Source: Pseudonocardia oroxyli
GTDB taxonomy: Bacteria > Actinomycetota > Actinomycetes > Mycobacteriales > Pseudonocardiaceae
DNA length: 64,000 bases
Reading direction: 5' to 3'
Assembly: GCF_900102195.1 (NCBI RefSeq)
Contig: NZ_FNBE01000015.1
Span: forward strand, 62,001 to 126,000
Part shown: positions 26,295 to 35,034 of the stretch, piece by piece
Layout of the letters: every line of letters starts with the position of its first letter
How positions within the stretch are numbered: the stretch's first letter is position 1
Made by a program: the position numbers and the translations under genes
The notes under the pieces: generated by a model
Told to the model about the DNA's origin: nothing
Databases searched by the model: none
Seen by the model: only the letters and a program-made list of their open reading frames with translations

Positions 26295-27773
26295 ATGACC
26301 GACACGCTGGACCAGAGCAGCGGACTGCACGCGGAGAACGAGGGCTATCAGCAGTCCCTGGGCCGCCGCCAGGTGCAGATGATCGCGATCGGCGGCGCCA
26401 TCGGGACCGGCCTGTTCCTCGGCACGGGATCCCGGCTGCAGAGCACCGGACCCGCGCTCGTGCTGAGCTACGCGTTCGTCGGCCTGGTCGCCTACTTCCT
26501 GATGCGGGCGTTGGGCGAGCTGGTCCTGCACCGGCCGACGTCGGGTGCGTTCGTCTCCTACATGCGCGAGTTCTTCGGTGAGAAGGCCGCGTACGTGACC
26601 GGCTGGATGTACTGGCTGAACTGGGCGCTGACCGGGATCGCCGAGCTGTCCGCGGTCGGGGTGTACGTCAAGCACTGGCTGCCGGACATGCCGAGCTGGC
26701 TCACCGTGCTCATCGCGCTGGCCGTGGTGCTGGCGGTGAACCTGCTGTCCGCGAAGGCGTTCGGCGAGTTCGAGTTCTGGGCCTCGATCCTCAAGGTCGG
26801 GGCCATCGTGGTGTTCCTGGTGGTCGGCCTGGTCCTCGTGGTGGGGCGCTTCGACATCGGCGGGCACCGCGCCGGGTTCGACAACCTGTGGTCCAACCCG
26901 GGCGGGTTCTGGCCCGCCTCCGGCGACTACCACTGGTGGGGACCGATCCTCGTCATGTCCGGCGTCGTCTTCGCCTACGCGGCCATCGAGATGGTCGGGG
27001 TCGCCGCGGGCGAGATGTCCGACCCGAAGCGCGAGGTGCCCAAAGCGGTCAACTCGGTCATCTTCCGGATCGGCGTGTTCTACTGCGGCTCGCTGCTGCT
27101 GCTGGTCTCCATGCTGCCCACCGACCAGTACAACGGCGACACCAGCCCGTTCGTGCGGGTGTTCGGCGCGTTGGGCTGGAACTGGATGGGCGACGTCATC
27201 CAGGCGGTGCTCATCGTGGCGGCCATGTCGTCGCTGAACTCGGGCCTCTACTCGACCGGCCGCGTGCTGCGCAGCCTCGGCATGAGCAAGCAGGCGCCGC
27301 CCTTCACCACCCGGATGAGCGGGTCGGGCGTGCCGTGGGCGGGCATCATCATGACGTCCGTGGTCTACGTCTTCGGCGCCGTCCTCAACGCCGTGGACCC
27401 GGACGCCTTCGAGACCGCGCTCGAGGCCGCCGCGCTCGGCGTGATCTTCACCTGGGCGACGATCTTCCTGTGCCAGCTCCGGCTGCGCAGGCTCAGCGAC
27501 AGCGGCGTCATCCCCGCCAGCCCGTTCCGGATGCCCGGCAGCCCGTGGACCAGCTACTTCGGGCTCGCGTTCCTGGCGTTCGTGATCGTCGGCATGGCGA
27601 TCTCGGGCTGGCAGAGCTCGCCGGAGTTCTGGCACAAGACGAACTTCATCGTGGTGGTGTTCGGCATCCCGATCATCGCGGCGCTGCTGGTCGGCGGGTG
27701 GTTCATCGCGAAGCCGAAGGTGCTCGCGCACACCGGGGGCAGGATCGGGCCGGTCTGGGACACGAAGGGGTAG
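26295..27773 (+). CDS. Amino-acid permease (APC superfamily, GABA/asparagine-permease type)
   Basis: A 492-residue proton-coupled amino-acid transporter with about 12 transmembrane helices. The N-terminal consensus QMIAIGGAIGTGLFLGTGSRL and the FAYAAIEMVGVAAGEMSDP segment place it in the AAT family (AnsP, GabP, CycA). The exact amino acid cannot be read; asparagine or D-alanine/D-serine/glycine permeases are the nearest families I recall. ATG at 26295 has GGAGGGGG upstream. The CBS/DUF294 gene follows after only 9 bp, so the two are probably co-transcribed. Confidence 0.88.
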   Translation: MTDTLDQSSGLHAENEGYQQSLGRRQVQMIAIGGAIGTGLFLGTGSRLQSTGPALVLSYAFVGLVAYFLMRALGELVLHRPTSGAFVSYMREFFGEKAAYVTGWMYWLNWALTGIAELSAVGVYVKHWLPDMPSWLTVLIALAVVLAVNLLSAKAFGEFEFWASILKVGAIVVFLVVGLVLVVGRFDIGGHRAGFDNLWSNPGGFWPASGDYHWWGPILVMSGVVFAYAAIEMVGVAAGEMSDPKREVPKAVNSVIFRIGVFYCGSLLLLVSMLPTDQYNGDTSPFVRVFGALGWNWMGDVIQAVLIVAAMSSLNSGLYSTGRVLRSLGMSKQAPPFTTRMSGSGVPWAGIIMTSVVYVFGAVLNAVDPDAFETALEAAALGVIFTWATIFLCQLRLRRLSDSGVIPASPFRMPGSPWTSYFGLAFLAFVIVGMAISGWQSSPEFWHKTNFIVVVFGIPIIAALLVGGWFIAKPKVLAHTGGRIGPVWDTKG

Positions 27774-27782
27774 GTTCGTCCC

Positions 27783-29192
27783 GTGGACCCCGAGCCGCGG
27801 TTCCGGACGGTCGACGAGCTCGTCGTCAGCGATCCCGTGCTCGGCACCCCCGGCATGACGGTCGCCGAGGCCGCGGCGCTGATGACCGAGCGGCGCAAGG
27901 GCTACGTCGCCGTGCCCGCGGGCGCGGGCCGCTTCGGGGTGGTCACCGACCAGATCCTCCGCGAGCGCGTGCTCGCGGCGGGCAGGTCCGCGCAGACCCC
28001 GCTGTCCGAGATCATGGTGCCGGTGGCGCGCACGGTGCTCACCGGCACGCCCACGGCCGAGGTCCTGGAGGAGCTGCTCGAGCATCGGCTGCACTACCTG
28101 CTCGTCGTCGACCCGGAGGGCACCCTGCGCGGGGCGGTCGACCCGCAGGACTTCCTCGCCTCGCCCTCGGCCGCCGGGCTGCTGCTGCGTGCCCGGTTGG
28201 ACCGGGCGGACGACCTCGACCAGGTCGCCGCGCTCGGCCACCGGCTGCCCGCCCTGCTCGCCGACCTCGCCCGGGAGCGCCGCGACCCGGCCGAGGTCAC
28301 GGCGGTGTACGCCACGCTGATCGACGCGGTGCAGCGCCGGGTGCTCGCGCTGGTGCTGGGGGCCGACCCGGGCCTCGACCTCGCGGACCTGACCTGGCTC
28401 GTGCTCGGCTCCAACGCCCGCCGGGAGGCCGCGCCCAGCTCGGACATCGACTCCGCCGTGGTGTTCGCCGACTCGGTCACCCCGGAACGCGCCGTCTGCT
28501 ACCGGCGGGCCTTCGTCCAGGTCAACGAGGCGCTCGCCGCGGCGGGTCTGACCGTGGACCGGCACGGCGCCACCCCGGTCAACCCGCGGTTCGCCCGCAC
28601 CCGGTCCGAGTGGCGGGAGGCCGCCGAACAGTGGCTGGTCAGCCCGCTGGACGACCAGGGCATGCTCATGGCGTCCCTGCTGCTGGACGGCCGGGCGGTC
28701 GACGGGCACGCCGAACCCGTCGTGCAGGAGGTCTTCGCCGGGGTCCGGGAGCACCCGCACACCCTGCGGCTGCTGATCCGCGAGTCACTCACCAACCGGG
28801 CGCAGCTGCGCCGCATCGGGACGGTGGACATCAAGGCCCACGCCCTGCGCCCGATCGTCGAGATCGCCCGCTGGGCGGCGCTGTCGGTGCACTCGCCCGC
28901 CCTGTCGACCCGCGCGCGGCTCACCGCCGCGAGCGGGTCGATGCTGATGCCGACGGAGCAGGCCGACACCCTCACCGAGGTGTTCGAGGTGCTCCAGCGG
29001 CTGCGGCTGCGCATCCAGCTGCAGCAGCGGGACCGGGGCGAGCCCGCGTCGGACGTGGTCCGCGTGCGGTCACTCGCCCCGCTCGACCGCAGCCTGCTGG
29101 CGCAGGCCGTACGGGAGATCGCCGGGGTGCAGAAGCGCCTCGGCAACCTCCTCGCCTACACCTCCGCGGAGGAGTGGACGACTCAGGCCTGA
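27783..29192 (+). CDS. CBS-domain / DUF294 nucleotidyltransferase-like signalling protein
   Basis: A 469-residue cytoplasmic protein. Residues about 5-125 contain a pair of CBS domains that usually bind adenine nucleotides. Residues about 140-290 are a DUF294 nucleotidyltransferase fold with [21 protein letters not shown], the G-S, R-E and D-x-D pattern also seen in GlnD. The rest is the DUF294 C-terminal helical domain. Such proteins may sense energy state and modify a partner by nucleotidylation; the partner is unknown. GTG start. It overlaps the convergent msrA gene by 10 bp. Confidence 0.82.
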   Translation: MDPEPRFRTVDELVVSDPVLGTPGMTVAEAAALMTERRKGYVAVPAGAGRFGVVTDQILRERVLAAGRSAQTPLSEIMVPVARTVLTGTPTAEVLEELLEHRLHYLLVVDPEGTLRGAVDPQDFLASPSAAGLLLRARLDRADDLDQVAALGHRLPALLADLARERRDPAEVTAVYATLIDAVQRRVLALVLGADPGLDLADLTWLVLGSNARREAAPSSDIDSAVVFADSVTPERAVCYRRAFVQVNEALAAAGLTVDRHGATPVNPRFARTRSEWREAAEQWLVSPLDDQGMLMASLLLDGRAVDGHAEPVVQEVFAGVREHPHTLRLLIRESLTNRAQLRRIGTVDIKAHALRPIVEIARWAALSVHSPALSTRARLTAASGSMLMPTEQADTLTEVFEVLQRLRLRIQLQQRDRGEPASDVVRVRSLAPLDRSLLAQAVREIAGVQKRLGNLLAYTSAEEWTTQA

Positions 29193-29695
29193 GCGCCCGC
29201 CCGCCTCGGCAGCACCCAGTTCGGGCGCGGGAAGTGGCAGGTGTAGCCCCACGGCATGCGCTCCAGGTAGTCCTGGTGCTCGGGCTCGGCCTCCCAGAAG
29301 TCCCCGGCGGGCTCCACCTCGGTGACGACCTTGCCGGGCCACAGCCCGGACGCCTCGACGTCCGCGATCGTGTCCTCGGCGACGCGCTTCTGCTCGTCGT
29401 CGACGTAGTAGATCGCCGACCGGTAGGACAGGCCGATGTCGTTGCCCTGCCGGTTCTTCGTGGTCGGGTCGTGGATCTGGAAGAAGAACTCCAGCAGCTC
29501 CCGGTAGCTCGTCACGGCGGGGTCGAACACGATCTCGATGCCCTCGGCGTGCGTGCCGTGGTTGCGGTAGGTGGCGTTCGGGACGTCTCCGCCCGTGTAG
29601 CCGACGCGGGTGGAGACCACGCCCGGCCGCTTGCGGATCAGGTCCTGCATGCCCCAGAAGCAGCCGCCCGCCAGGATCGCCTTCTCAGTGCTCAT
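29183..29695 (-). CDS. msrA: Peptide-methionine (S)-S-oxide reductase MsrA
   Basis: A 170-residue repair enzyme that reduces methionine-S-sulfoxide in proteins. The catalytic cysteine is C12 in GGCFWGMQD; the substrate-pocket residues lie in [11 protein letters not shown] and [14 protein letters not shown] [17 protein letters not shown]. Resolving cysteines at the C terminus are not obvious apart from the Cys in YTCHF. The ATG at 29695 follows AGGGAGAG. A 69-bp gap separates it from the STAS gene, which has the same orientation. Confidence 0.93.
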   Translation of the reverse strand: MSTEKAILAGGCFWGMQDLIRKRPGVVSTRVGYTGGDVPNATYRNHGTHAEGIEIVFDPAVTSYRELLEFFFQIHDPTTKNRQGNDIGLSYRSAIYYVDDEQKRVAEDTIADVEASGLWPGKVVTEVEPAGDFWEAEPEHQDYLERMPWGYTCHFPRPNWVLPRRAGAQA

Positions 29696-29764
29696 CTCTC
29701 TCCCTCGGCTCGACGGTACGTCCCCCTCAACACCGGGAGTCCGCCGTTGGTTCCCGGAGCGTCG

Positions 29765-30115
29765 CTAGCTCTGCGAGCGCGCCTGCGGCACCGCACCCGT
29801 GAGGAGCTCCGCGGTGCCGGTGATCGCGAGGAGCCGGTCGAGCCGGGCCGGGCGGTTGTCCAGCGCGAGATCCACGCCCGCGGCGGCCGTGCGGCGCCGG
29901 ATCATCAGCAGCACGGCGAGCCCGTGGGAGTCGCAGAACACCAGCTCCGCGCAGTCCAGCACGATCCGTTCGGTGCCCGGGACCGCGGCCTCGGCGATCA
30001 CCTCGGCGAGCAGCCGGTCGGCGGTGGCGTAGTCGAGGTCACCCGTCATCCCCACGGTGGCGTCCCCGTCCTCGGGATGCGACCAGGACAGGGTGAGTAC
30101 GCCGGGCCCGGTCAC
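29765..30115 (-). CDS. STAS-domain anti-sigma factor antagonist
   Basis: A 116-residue protein made of one STAS domain (SpoIIAA/RsbV fold). The conserved strand-helix reads IVLDCAELVFCDSHGLAVLL; S63, in D62-S-H-G, is the likely phosphoacceptor, although the second Ser/Thr of the usual DS(S/T)G is His. Unphosphorylated, such proteins bind an anti-sigma kinase and free a sigma factor. No kinase or sigma gene is adjacent. The GTG at 30115 overlaps the stop of the B12-binding sensor (GTGA), and that gene overlaps the SpoIIE phosphatase in the same way, so all three are made together. Confidence 0.85.
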   Translation of the reverse strand: MTGPGVLTLSWSHPEDGDATVGMTGDLDYATADRLLAEVIAEAAVPGTERIVLDCAELVFCDSHGLAVLLMIRRRTAAAGVDLALDNRPARLDRLLAITGTAELLTGAVPQARSQS

Positions 30116-31182
30116 GACGCCGCCGTCGCGGGCTCGAGCACCGCCGCCCGGCCGTGGTCCAGGATCCGCCGCGCGCGGGGGAAGTCCCGCAGCTCGCCGG
30201 CCAGCAGGTCCAGGGCGGGGACGAGGGTCCGGGCGGGCACGCCCCGCACGGACAGCACCCCGGCCGTCCAGCCGAGGAAGTCCGCGAACAGCGCGTCCGT
30301 GTCGACGTAGAGCGCGGTGGCCAGGAACTCGACGATGTGCGCGAGGTCCTCCGCGGTGCGTTCGCGCTGGTCCTCGGTGTAGGACCGCATCGCGGGCAGC
30401 CGGTCCTCCAGGCCCGCGTACACCGCCTTCACCAGCTCGCGCTGGGTGCGGGCGACCATCGTGTACTCCTGGTCGGCCAGGTGGGGCAGCCGGTCGGCGG
30501 GCTGGCCGGGCACCCCCGGCAGCCCGGGTGGGCCTGCGGCCAGCAGCCCGGCCGCGGTGCGGGCGTCGGGCGCCCAGGCCTGGGCCCCGAGCAGCCGCGC
30601 GTAGCGGCCGTCCACCCCGAACGCCGCCCCGCCCGCGATGACCGGCGTGCCGGTCGAGGCGCAGGCGTCGATGGTGGCGTGCGCCGCGGGCAGCCGGGTC
30701 GCCAGCGACCCCGAGAGCGCGACGGCGTCGGGGCCGGTCCGGTGCAGGTGCTCCACCAGGTGCGGGCTCGGCACCTGCGCGCCCAGGTACTCCACGGTGA
30801 ACCCGCGCAGGACCAGGACCTCGGAGAGCAGCCGGGCGGGCAGCGCGTGCCACTCGCCGTCCACGCAGGCCACGGTGATCCGCCCGTGCTCGGGCTCGGT
30901 CCGGGGCGCGGCCAGCGCGACGGCCGTGACGGCGCGGTCGTTGACGGCGGTGGCGGTGTGCTCCTGGGCGACGTCGATCCGCGCGGCCGCCCACTCCTCG
31001 CCGACCCGGCGCTGCACGCCGCCGATCACGTCGAGCAGCACGGACTCGGCCGGGACCCCGTCGGCGAGGGCGCCCAGCACGACGTCGGCCGCGGTCCGGG
31101 TGTCCCCGGCCACCGCCGCCCGCCAGAGCTGCTCGACCCGGTCCTGCGACCCGGTCTCCTCGACGGAATCCGCTGCGGTCAC
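30112..31182 (-). CDS. Cobalamin-binding sensor protein with CarH-like photoreceptor motif
   Basis: A 356-residue protein. Residues about 15-90 are a helical cap and residues about 100-220 a Rossmann-like B12-binding domain (ITVACVDGEWHALP, GFTVEYLGAQVPSPHL, VIAGGAAFG). W64 and E74-H75 in WAAARIDVAQEH match the W-x9-EH motif of CarH-type adenosylcobalamin photoreceptors. H112 in GEWHALP fits the lower-ligand histidine. There is no N-terminal MerR DNA-binding domain; instead a helical C-terminal domain (about 240-356) is present, whose fold I do not recognise. GTG at 31182 overlaps the phosphatase stop. It probably controls its STAS and SpoIIE neighbours by protein contact. Confidence 0.82.
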   Translation of the reverse strand: MTAADSVEETGSQDRVEQLWRAAVAGDTRTAADVVLGALADGVPAESVLLDVIGGVQRRVGEEWAAARIDVAQEHTATAVNDRAVTAVALAAPRTEPEHGRITVACVDGEWHALPARLLSEVLVLRGFTVEYLGAQVPSPHLVEHLHRTGPDAVALSGSLATRLPAAHATIDACASTGTPVIAGGAAFGVDGRYARLLGAQAWAPDARTAAGLLAAGPPGLPGVPGQPADRLPHLADQEYTMVARTQRELVKAVYAGLEDRLPAMRSYTEDQRERTAEDLAHIVEFLATALYVDTDALFADFLGWTAGVLSVRGVPARTLVPALDLLAGELRDFPRARRILDHGRAAVLEPATAAS

Positions 31183-32819
31183 GCGGTGTACCTCCCTGGT
31201 CCGTGCCCCCCGACGGCCGTGAGGTGCTGCCCGCGGGGCGCGGTGATGGCCAGCACGGCCATGTCGTCGGGCCGGGTGCGGCCCGCCCAGTCGCTCGCCA
31301 GCATCTGGATCCGCTCGACGAGTGCCTCCGCGGGCATCCCGGCACAGCCGGCGAGTGCCCGGCGCAGCCGCTCCTCGCCGAAGAACTCGGAGCCGAACGG
31401 GCCGCCGCGGGCCTCGGTGATCCCGTCGGTGTAGAGCAGGCAGGTGTCTCCGGGGCCGAGCACGATCTCGACCGAGGCCGCCTCCACCTCCGGCATCGCG
31501 CCGACGAGCGTGCCCTGCGTGTCGACCTCCTCGACCCGGCCGTTCGCCCGCACGACCAGCGGCGGGAGGTGCCCCGCGCTGGTCAGCCGCAGCCGGACGT
31601 CCGCGTGACGGCGGCTCACCGAGCCCAGCACCATGGTGGCGAAGCGGGTGTGCTCGGTGCTCAGCAGCGCGGTGTTCAGCAGGCGGAGCATCTGCAGGTG
31701 GTCGGCGGCCATCGGCAGCAACGCCTGCACGGTGCTGCGGATCCGGCCGGTCAGCACGGCGGCCTCCAGGCCCTTGCCGCACACGTCCCCGAGCACGACG
31801 AGCGACTCGCCGTCCTCGGTGTCCGCCGGGTGGACGTCGTAGAAGTCCCCGCCGACCCGGTCGGTGTCCGAGGCGGGCCGGTACCGCGCCGCGAGCTCCA
31901 CGCCCGGCAGCTGGTGGAGCACCGGCGGCAGCAGCTCACGGGTCAGCGTGTCGGTCACGCTCGCCTGCTGGGCGAACATCCGTGCCGCCGAGAGCGCCAC
32001 GCCCACGCGGGCCGCGAACAGCCGGGCGATCTCCTCCTCGGCCGCGGAGAACCGCGGGCTCGACGGCTTGCGCAGCAGGATGAGCGCGCCGGCCGCCACG
32101 GCGTGACCGGGCAGCGGGGTGATGACGACGGAGCCGATCGGGCCGAAGCCCTCCGGCGCGAGCCACCCGGGCACCCCGCTCGGGTCGAGCCAGCGGCTGG
32201 GCACGGGCGGGAAGCCGAGCAGCGCCTCCTCCAGGCCCAGGACCTCCTCCGGGGGGTGGTCGAGGGTGGAGTGCCGCAAACCCTCCGGCGTCGCGACGAC
32301 GACGGGGCGGGGACCGCCGGGACCCACCACCCAGGCCGCGTCCGCGAGATGGCGCAGGGCGAGCCGGGCGGCGATGTCCATGCAGCGCTGCAGGTTCAGC
32401 GAGCCGAGCAGCTCGTCGGAGGCCTCGGTCAGGAACGCGGTGCGCTCCCGGGCCAGTCCCAGCTCGGAGCGGGCGTCCTCGGCGTCGGTGTCGTCGAGGA
32501 GCCACCAGCAGGTGGCGTCCGAGAGCCGGACGGGCCGGGCCTGGTAGCGCCGGTCGTCGAGCTCGCCGGACGCGGGGCCGGTCGCGCACAGCCAGGCGGG
32601 CGCGGCGTCGGCCAGGAGCGCGCCCGGGAGGACGCTCGGCAGCAGCTCGCGGGACAACGCGTTGGCCGCGGAGACGACTCCGGCGTCGTCGACCACGAAC
32701 GACGCGACGGCCGCAGCGTGCCACGGCGTCTCGTCCCCGACGAGAAGCTGCTGGTCACGGTGGAGAGATGTCACGGGTTCGGGCTCGTGGGGTGAGCCCT
32801 CGCCACCTTCCTGCGTCAT
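31179..32819 (-). CDS. PAS/GAF-containing SpoIIE-type PP2C phosphatase
   Basis: A 546-residue regulatory phosphatase. An N-terminal PAS-like segment (HAAAVASFVVDDAGVVSAAN) is followed by a GAF domain (about 140-300) and a SpoIIE/PP2C domain with all metal motifs: GGDFYDV, VVLGDVCGKG, LLYTDGITEARG and RPDDMAVLA. It should dephosphorylate a STAS antagonist, most likely the one encoded two genes downstream, and so activate an unknown sigma factor. The ATG at 32819 is chosen; a GTG 60 bp upstream (32879) is also open, and neither has a strong ribosome binding site. Confidence 0.85.
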   Translation of the reverse strand: MTQEGGEGSPHEPEPVTSLHRDQQLLVGDETPWHAAAVASFVVDDAGVVSAANALSRELLPSVLPGALLADAAPAWLCATGPASGELDDRRYQARPVRLSDATCWWLLDDTDAEDARSELGLARERTAFLTEASDELLGSLNLQRCMDIAARLALRHLADAAWVVGPGGPRPVVVATPEGLRHSTLDHPPEEVLGLEEALLGFPPVPSRWLDPSGVPGWLAPEGFGPIGSVVITPLPGHAVAAGALILLRKPSSPRFSAAEEEIARLFAARVGVALSAARMFAQQASVTDTLTRELLPPVLHQLPGVELAARYRPASDTDRVGGDFYDVHPADTEDGESLVVLGDVCGKGLEAAVLTGRIRSTVQALLPMAADHLQMLRLLNTALLSTEHTRFATMVLGSVSRRHADVRLRLTSAGHLPPLVVRANGRVEEVDTQGTLVGAMPEVEAASVEIVLGPGDTCLLYTDGITEARGGPFGSEFFGEERLRRALAGCAGMPAEALVERIQMLASDWAGRTRPDDMAVLAITAPRGQHLTAVGGHGPGRYTA

Positions 32820-32944
32820 GCGGCGCGCGGCCGCTCTCGGCTCTCGGGGCGAGCACGTGGTCTGAACTCGTGCGACCACCGTACTCGGTCGGCGTCCCGG
32901 CCGACACCGGGAAGCAGCGCGCGGGCCGCGGTGTTGCAGCCGAC

Positions 32945-33970
32945 GTGCTGCAGAAGCTCGGTTTCCTCACCATCGGCCTGTTCGACCGCGACGACCCCGC
33001 GGGCGGTCACGAGTCCACACTGCGCATGATCGAACTGGGCGAGCAGCTCGGGTTCGACAGCGCGTTCCTGCGCCACCGGCACCTCCAGTACGGGGTCTCG
33101 TCGCCGGTGGCGCTGCTGGGGGCGGCCTCGCAGCGCACGTCGCGGATCGAGCTGGGCACCGCCGTCACCCCCCTGGGCTGGGAGAACCCGCTGCGGCTGG
33201 CCGAGGACTTCGCGACGGTGGACCTGCTCTCCGGCGGCAGGCTCAACCCCGGCGTGAGCGTGGGCCCGCCCATGCGGTGGGAGGACGTGCGCGAGGCCCT
33301 CTACCCGGACACCGCCGACCAGGAGGACTTCAGCACCGAGCGGCTCACCCGCTTCCTGCGTGCGGTGGCGGGCGAGCAGGTCAGCGGCTTCTCCGGGACG
33401 GCCGGGTTCGAGACGTTCTCCGAGCGCGTCGAGCCGCACTCCCCCGGGCTGCGTGCCCGGCTCTGGTACGGCGCGGGCGGCCTGTCGTCCGCCCGCCGGG
33501 CGGGCGAGCTGGAGATGAACCTGCTGACCAGCAGCGTGGTCCGCGCCGAGCAGGCTCCGCCGAACGGCGTGTGGGACTTCGCCGCCATCCAGGCCGCCCA
33601 GATCGACGCGTACCGGGAGGTCCGGCCGGAGGGTCGCGTCTCCCAGGGCCTGGTCGTGATCCCCACCGACTCCGCCACCGCGGACCAGCGGGAGCGCTAC
33701 CACGCCTACGTCGAGGCGCGCACGCCGCGCACGCGGGAGCCGCAGGGCCCCGGCATGCTCTTCGCCCCGGACCTGGTGGGGACGTCCGAGGAGATCGCCG
33801 AGCGGCTGGCGGCCCACGCCGGCTACCAGCGGGTGGAGGAGGTGGTCTTCGCGCTGCCCTTCACCTTCCGCCCGGACGACTACACCCAGATCCTGGGCGA
33901 CATCGCGGGCGCCCTCGGCCCGCGCCTGGGCTGGACCCCGGCGCACGCCCGAGCCGCGGCGCAGGCCTGA
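32945..33970 (+). CDS. LLM-class flavin-dependent oxidoreductase
   Basis: A 341-residue bacterial-luciferase-fold protein that would use FMNH2 or F420H2. The start MLQKLGFLTIGLFD, then SRIELGTAVTPLGWENPLRLAEDFATVDLLSGGR, is the family core. The segment KP..YGAGGLSSARRAGELEMNLL-like region fits the flavin phosphate site. The GTG at 32945 is chosen from the alignment to the fold; no strong ribosome site is visible. It diverges from the phosphatase gene and ends inside the first unit of a 20-bp tandem repeat. Substrate unknown. Confidence 0.8.
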   Translation: MLQKLGFLTIGLFDRDDPAGGHESTLRMIELGEQLGFDSAFLRHRHLQYGVSSPVALLGAASQRTSRIELGTAVTPLGWENPLRLAEDFATVDLLSGGRLNPGVSVGPPMRWEDVREALYPDTADQEDFSTERLTRFLRAVAGEQVSGFSGTAGFETFSERVEPHSPGLRARLWYGAGGLSSARRAGELEMNLLTSSVVRAEQAPPNGVWDFAAIQAAQIDAYREVRPEGRVSQGLVVIPTDSATADQRERYHAYVEARTPRTREPQGPGMLFAPDLVGTSEEIAERLAAHAGYQRVEEVVFALPFTFRPDDYTQILGDIAGALGPRLGWTPAHARAAAQA

Positions 33971-34054
33971 GCCACGCGGCGCAGGCCCGAACTACGCGGC
34001 GCAGGCCCGAACTACGCGGCGCAGGCCCGAACTACGCGGCGCAGGCCCGAACTA
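33955..34054. repeat. 20-bp tandem repeat between two convergent genes
   Basis: Five units in 100 bp. Units 2-5 are identical (CGCGGCGCAGGCCCGAACTA); unit 1 at 33955-33974 differs at a few bases and holds the TGA stop of the LLM oxidoreductase. The last unit supplies the TAG stop of the alcohol-dehydrogenase-like gene on the other strand, and each unit carries the same TAG on the minus strand. Confidence 0.95.
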
Positions 34055-34957
34055 CGCGATACGCAGCACGACCTTGCCCTCGGCGTGCCCGTTCTCGACC
34101 TCGGCCAGGGCCCGTTCGGCCTGCTCCAGGGGCAGCACCTCGGTGACGTGCGGGTCCAGCCTGCCCGCCGCCACCTCGGTGGCCAGGGCGTCGAGGACGC
34201 GGGTGCTCCGGTCCCGCATCACGTCCCGGCCGCCCAGCTCCGCCGCGAGGCCCTTGTCCGCGATCGAACGCAGCCGGGAGCGGTCGGTGAGCAGCGTCGC
34301 CACGGCGCGCAGCGGGTCGCCGCCGACCAGGTCGAACACGGCGTCCACGCCGTCCGGCGCGACGGCCCGCACCCGGTCGAGCACGCCGTCGCCGTAGGCC
34401 ACCGGGATCCCGCCGAAGCGTTCGACGAGCGCGTGCTTGCGCGGGCTCGCGACCCCCACCACCCGCAGCCCCGCCGCCCGGGCGAGCTGCAGGGTGGGCA
34501 CGCCGACCCCGCCACCCGCCCCGTTGACCAGCAGCGTCGACCCGGCGGGGAGCGCGAGACCCTCCAGCGCGTCGAACGCCGTGCCCGCCGCCACCGGCAG
34601 CGCGGCCGCGTCCTCGGGGCGCACGGACGCGGGCCGGTGCGCGGCGAACCCCGCGGTCACGATCGCCTCCTCGGCCCAGCCCCCGACCATGCCCGGGCAG
34701 CCGCCGAACACCTCGTCGGCCGTCCCGAAGCCCGTGACGCCCGGCCCCACCGCGGTGACGGTCCCGGCCACCTCCCGACCCAGCACGGCCGGCGGGACCG
34801 TGCCGTAGGCGCCCTCGCGCAACCGCCAGTCCCCCGGGTTCACCCCGGCCGCGCGCACCCGGACCCGCAGCTCCCCGGGCCCCGGCTCCGGTACCGCCAC
34901 GTCCAGGAAGGTCTGGGTCTCCGGGCCGCCGGTCCGGGTGAAGCCGTACGCACGCAT
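34052..34957 (-). CDS. Zinc-type/quinone-oxidoreductase-like NADP-dependent dehydrogenase
   Basis: A 301-residue medium-chain dehydrogenase/reductase. The N-terminal GroES-like part includes VRAAGVNPGDWRLREGAYG and ends in VLGREVAGTVTAVG. The nucleotide-binding loop is LLVNGAGGGVGVPTLQLARAAG. Typical zinc-site cysteines are absent, so it belongs to the zinc-independent quinone oxidoreductase group. The ATG at 34957 is used. Its TAG stop lies in the final unit of the 20-bp tandem repeat, so older versions of the gene may have ended further along. Substrate unknown. Confidence 0.85.
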   Translation of the reverse strand: MRAYGFTRTGGPETQTFLDVAVPEPGPGELRVRVRAAGVNPGDWRLREGAYGTVPPAVLGREVAGTVTAVGPGVTGFGTADEVFGGCPGMVGGWAEEAIVTAGFAAHRPASVRPEDAAALPVAAGTAFDALEGLALPAGSTLLVNGAGGGVGVPTLQLARAAGLRVVGVASPRKHALVERFGGIPVAYGDGVLDRVRAVAPDGVDAVFDLVGGDPLRAVATLLTDRSRLRSIADKGLAAELGGRDVMRDRSTRVLDALATEVAAGRLDPHVTEVLPLEQAERALAEVENGHAEGKVVLRIA

Positions 34958-35034
34958 GCCCCGATCATCCCGCACGACCGGGTGCCCCCCGCCCACCGGC
35001 CGAACCGGATCGGCCGGACGCGCGAACACCTCTC

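Noticed and set aside
33955..34054. Short repeats considered as a CRISPR array
   Set aside because: The 20-bp units are contiguous, with no spacers, and no cas genes are near.
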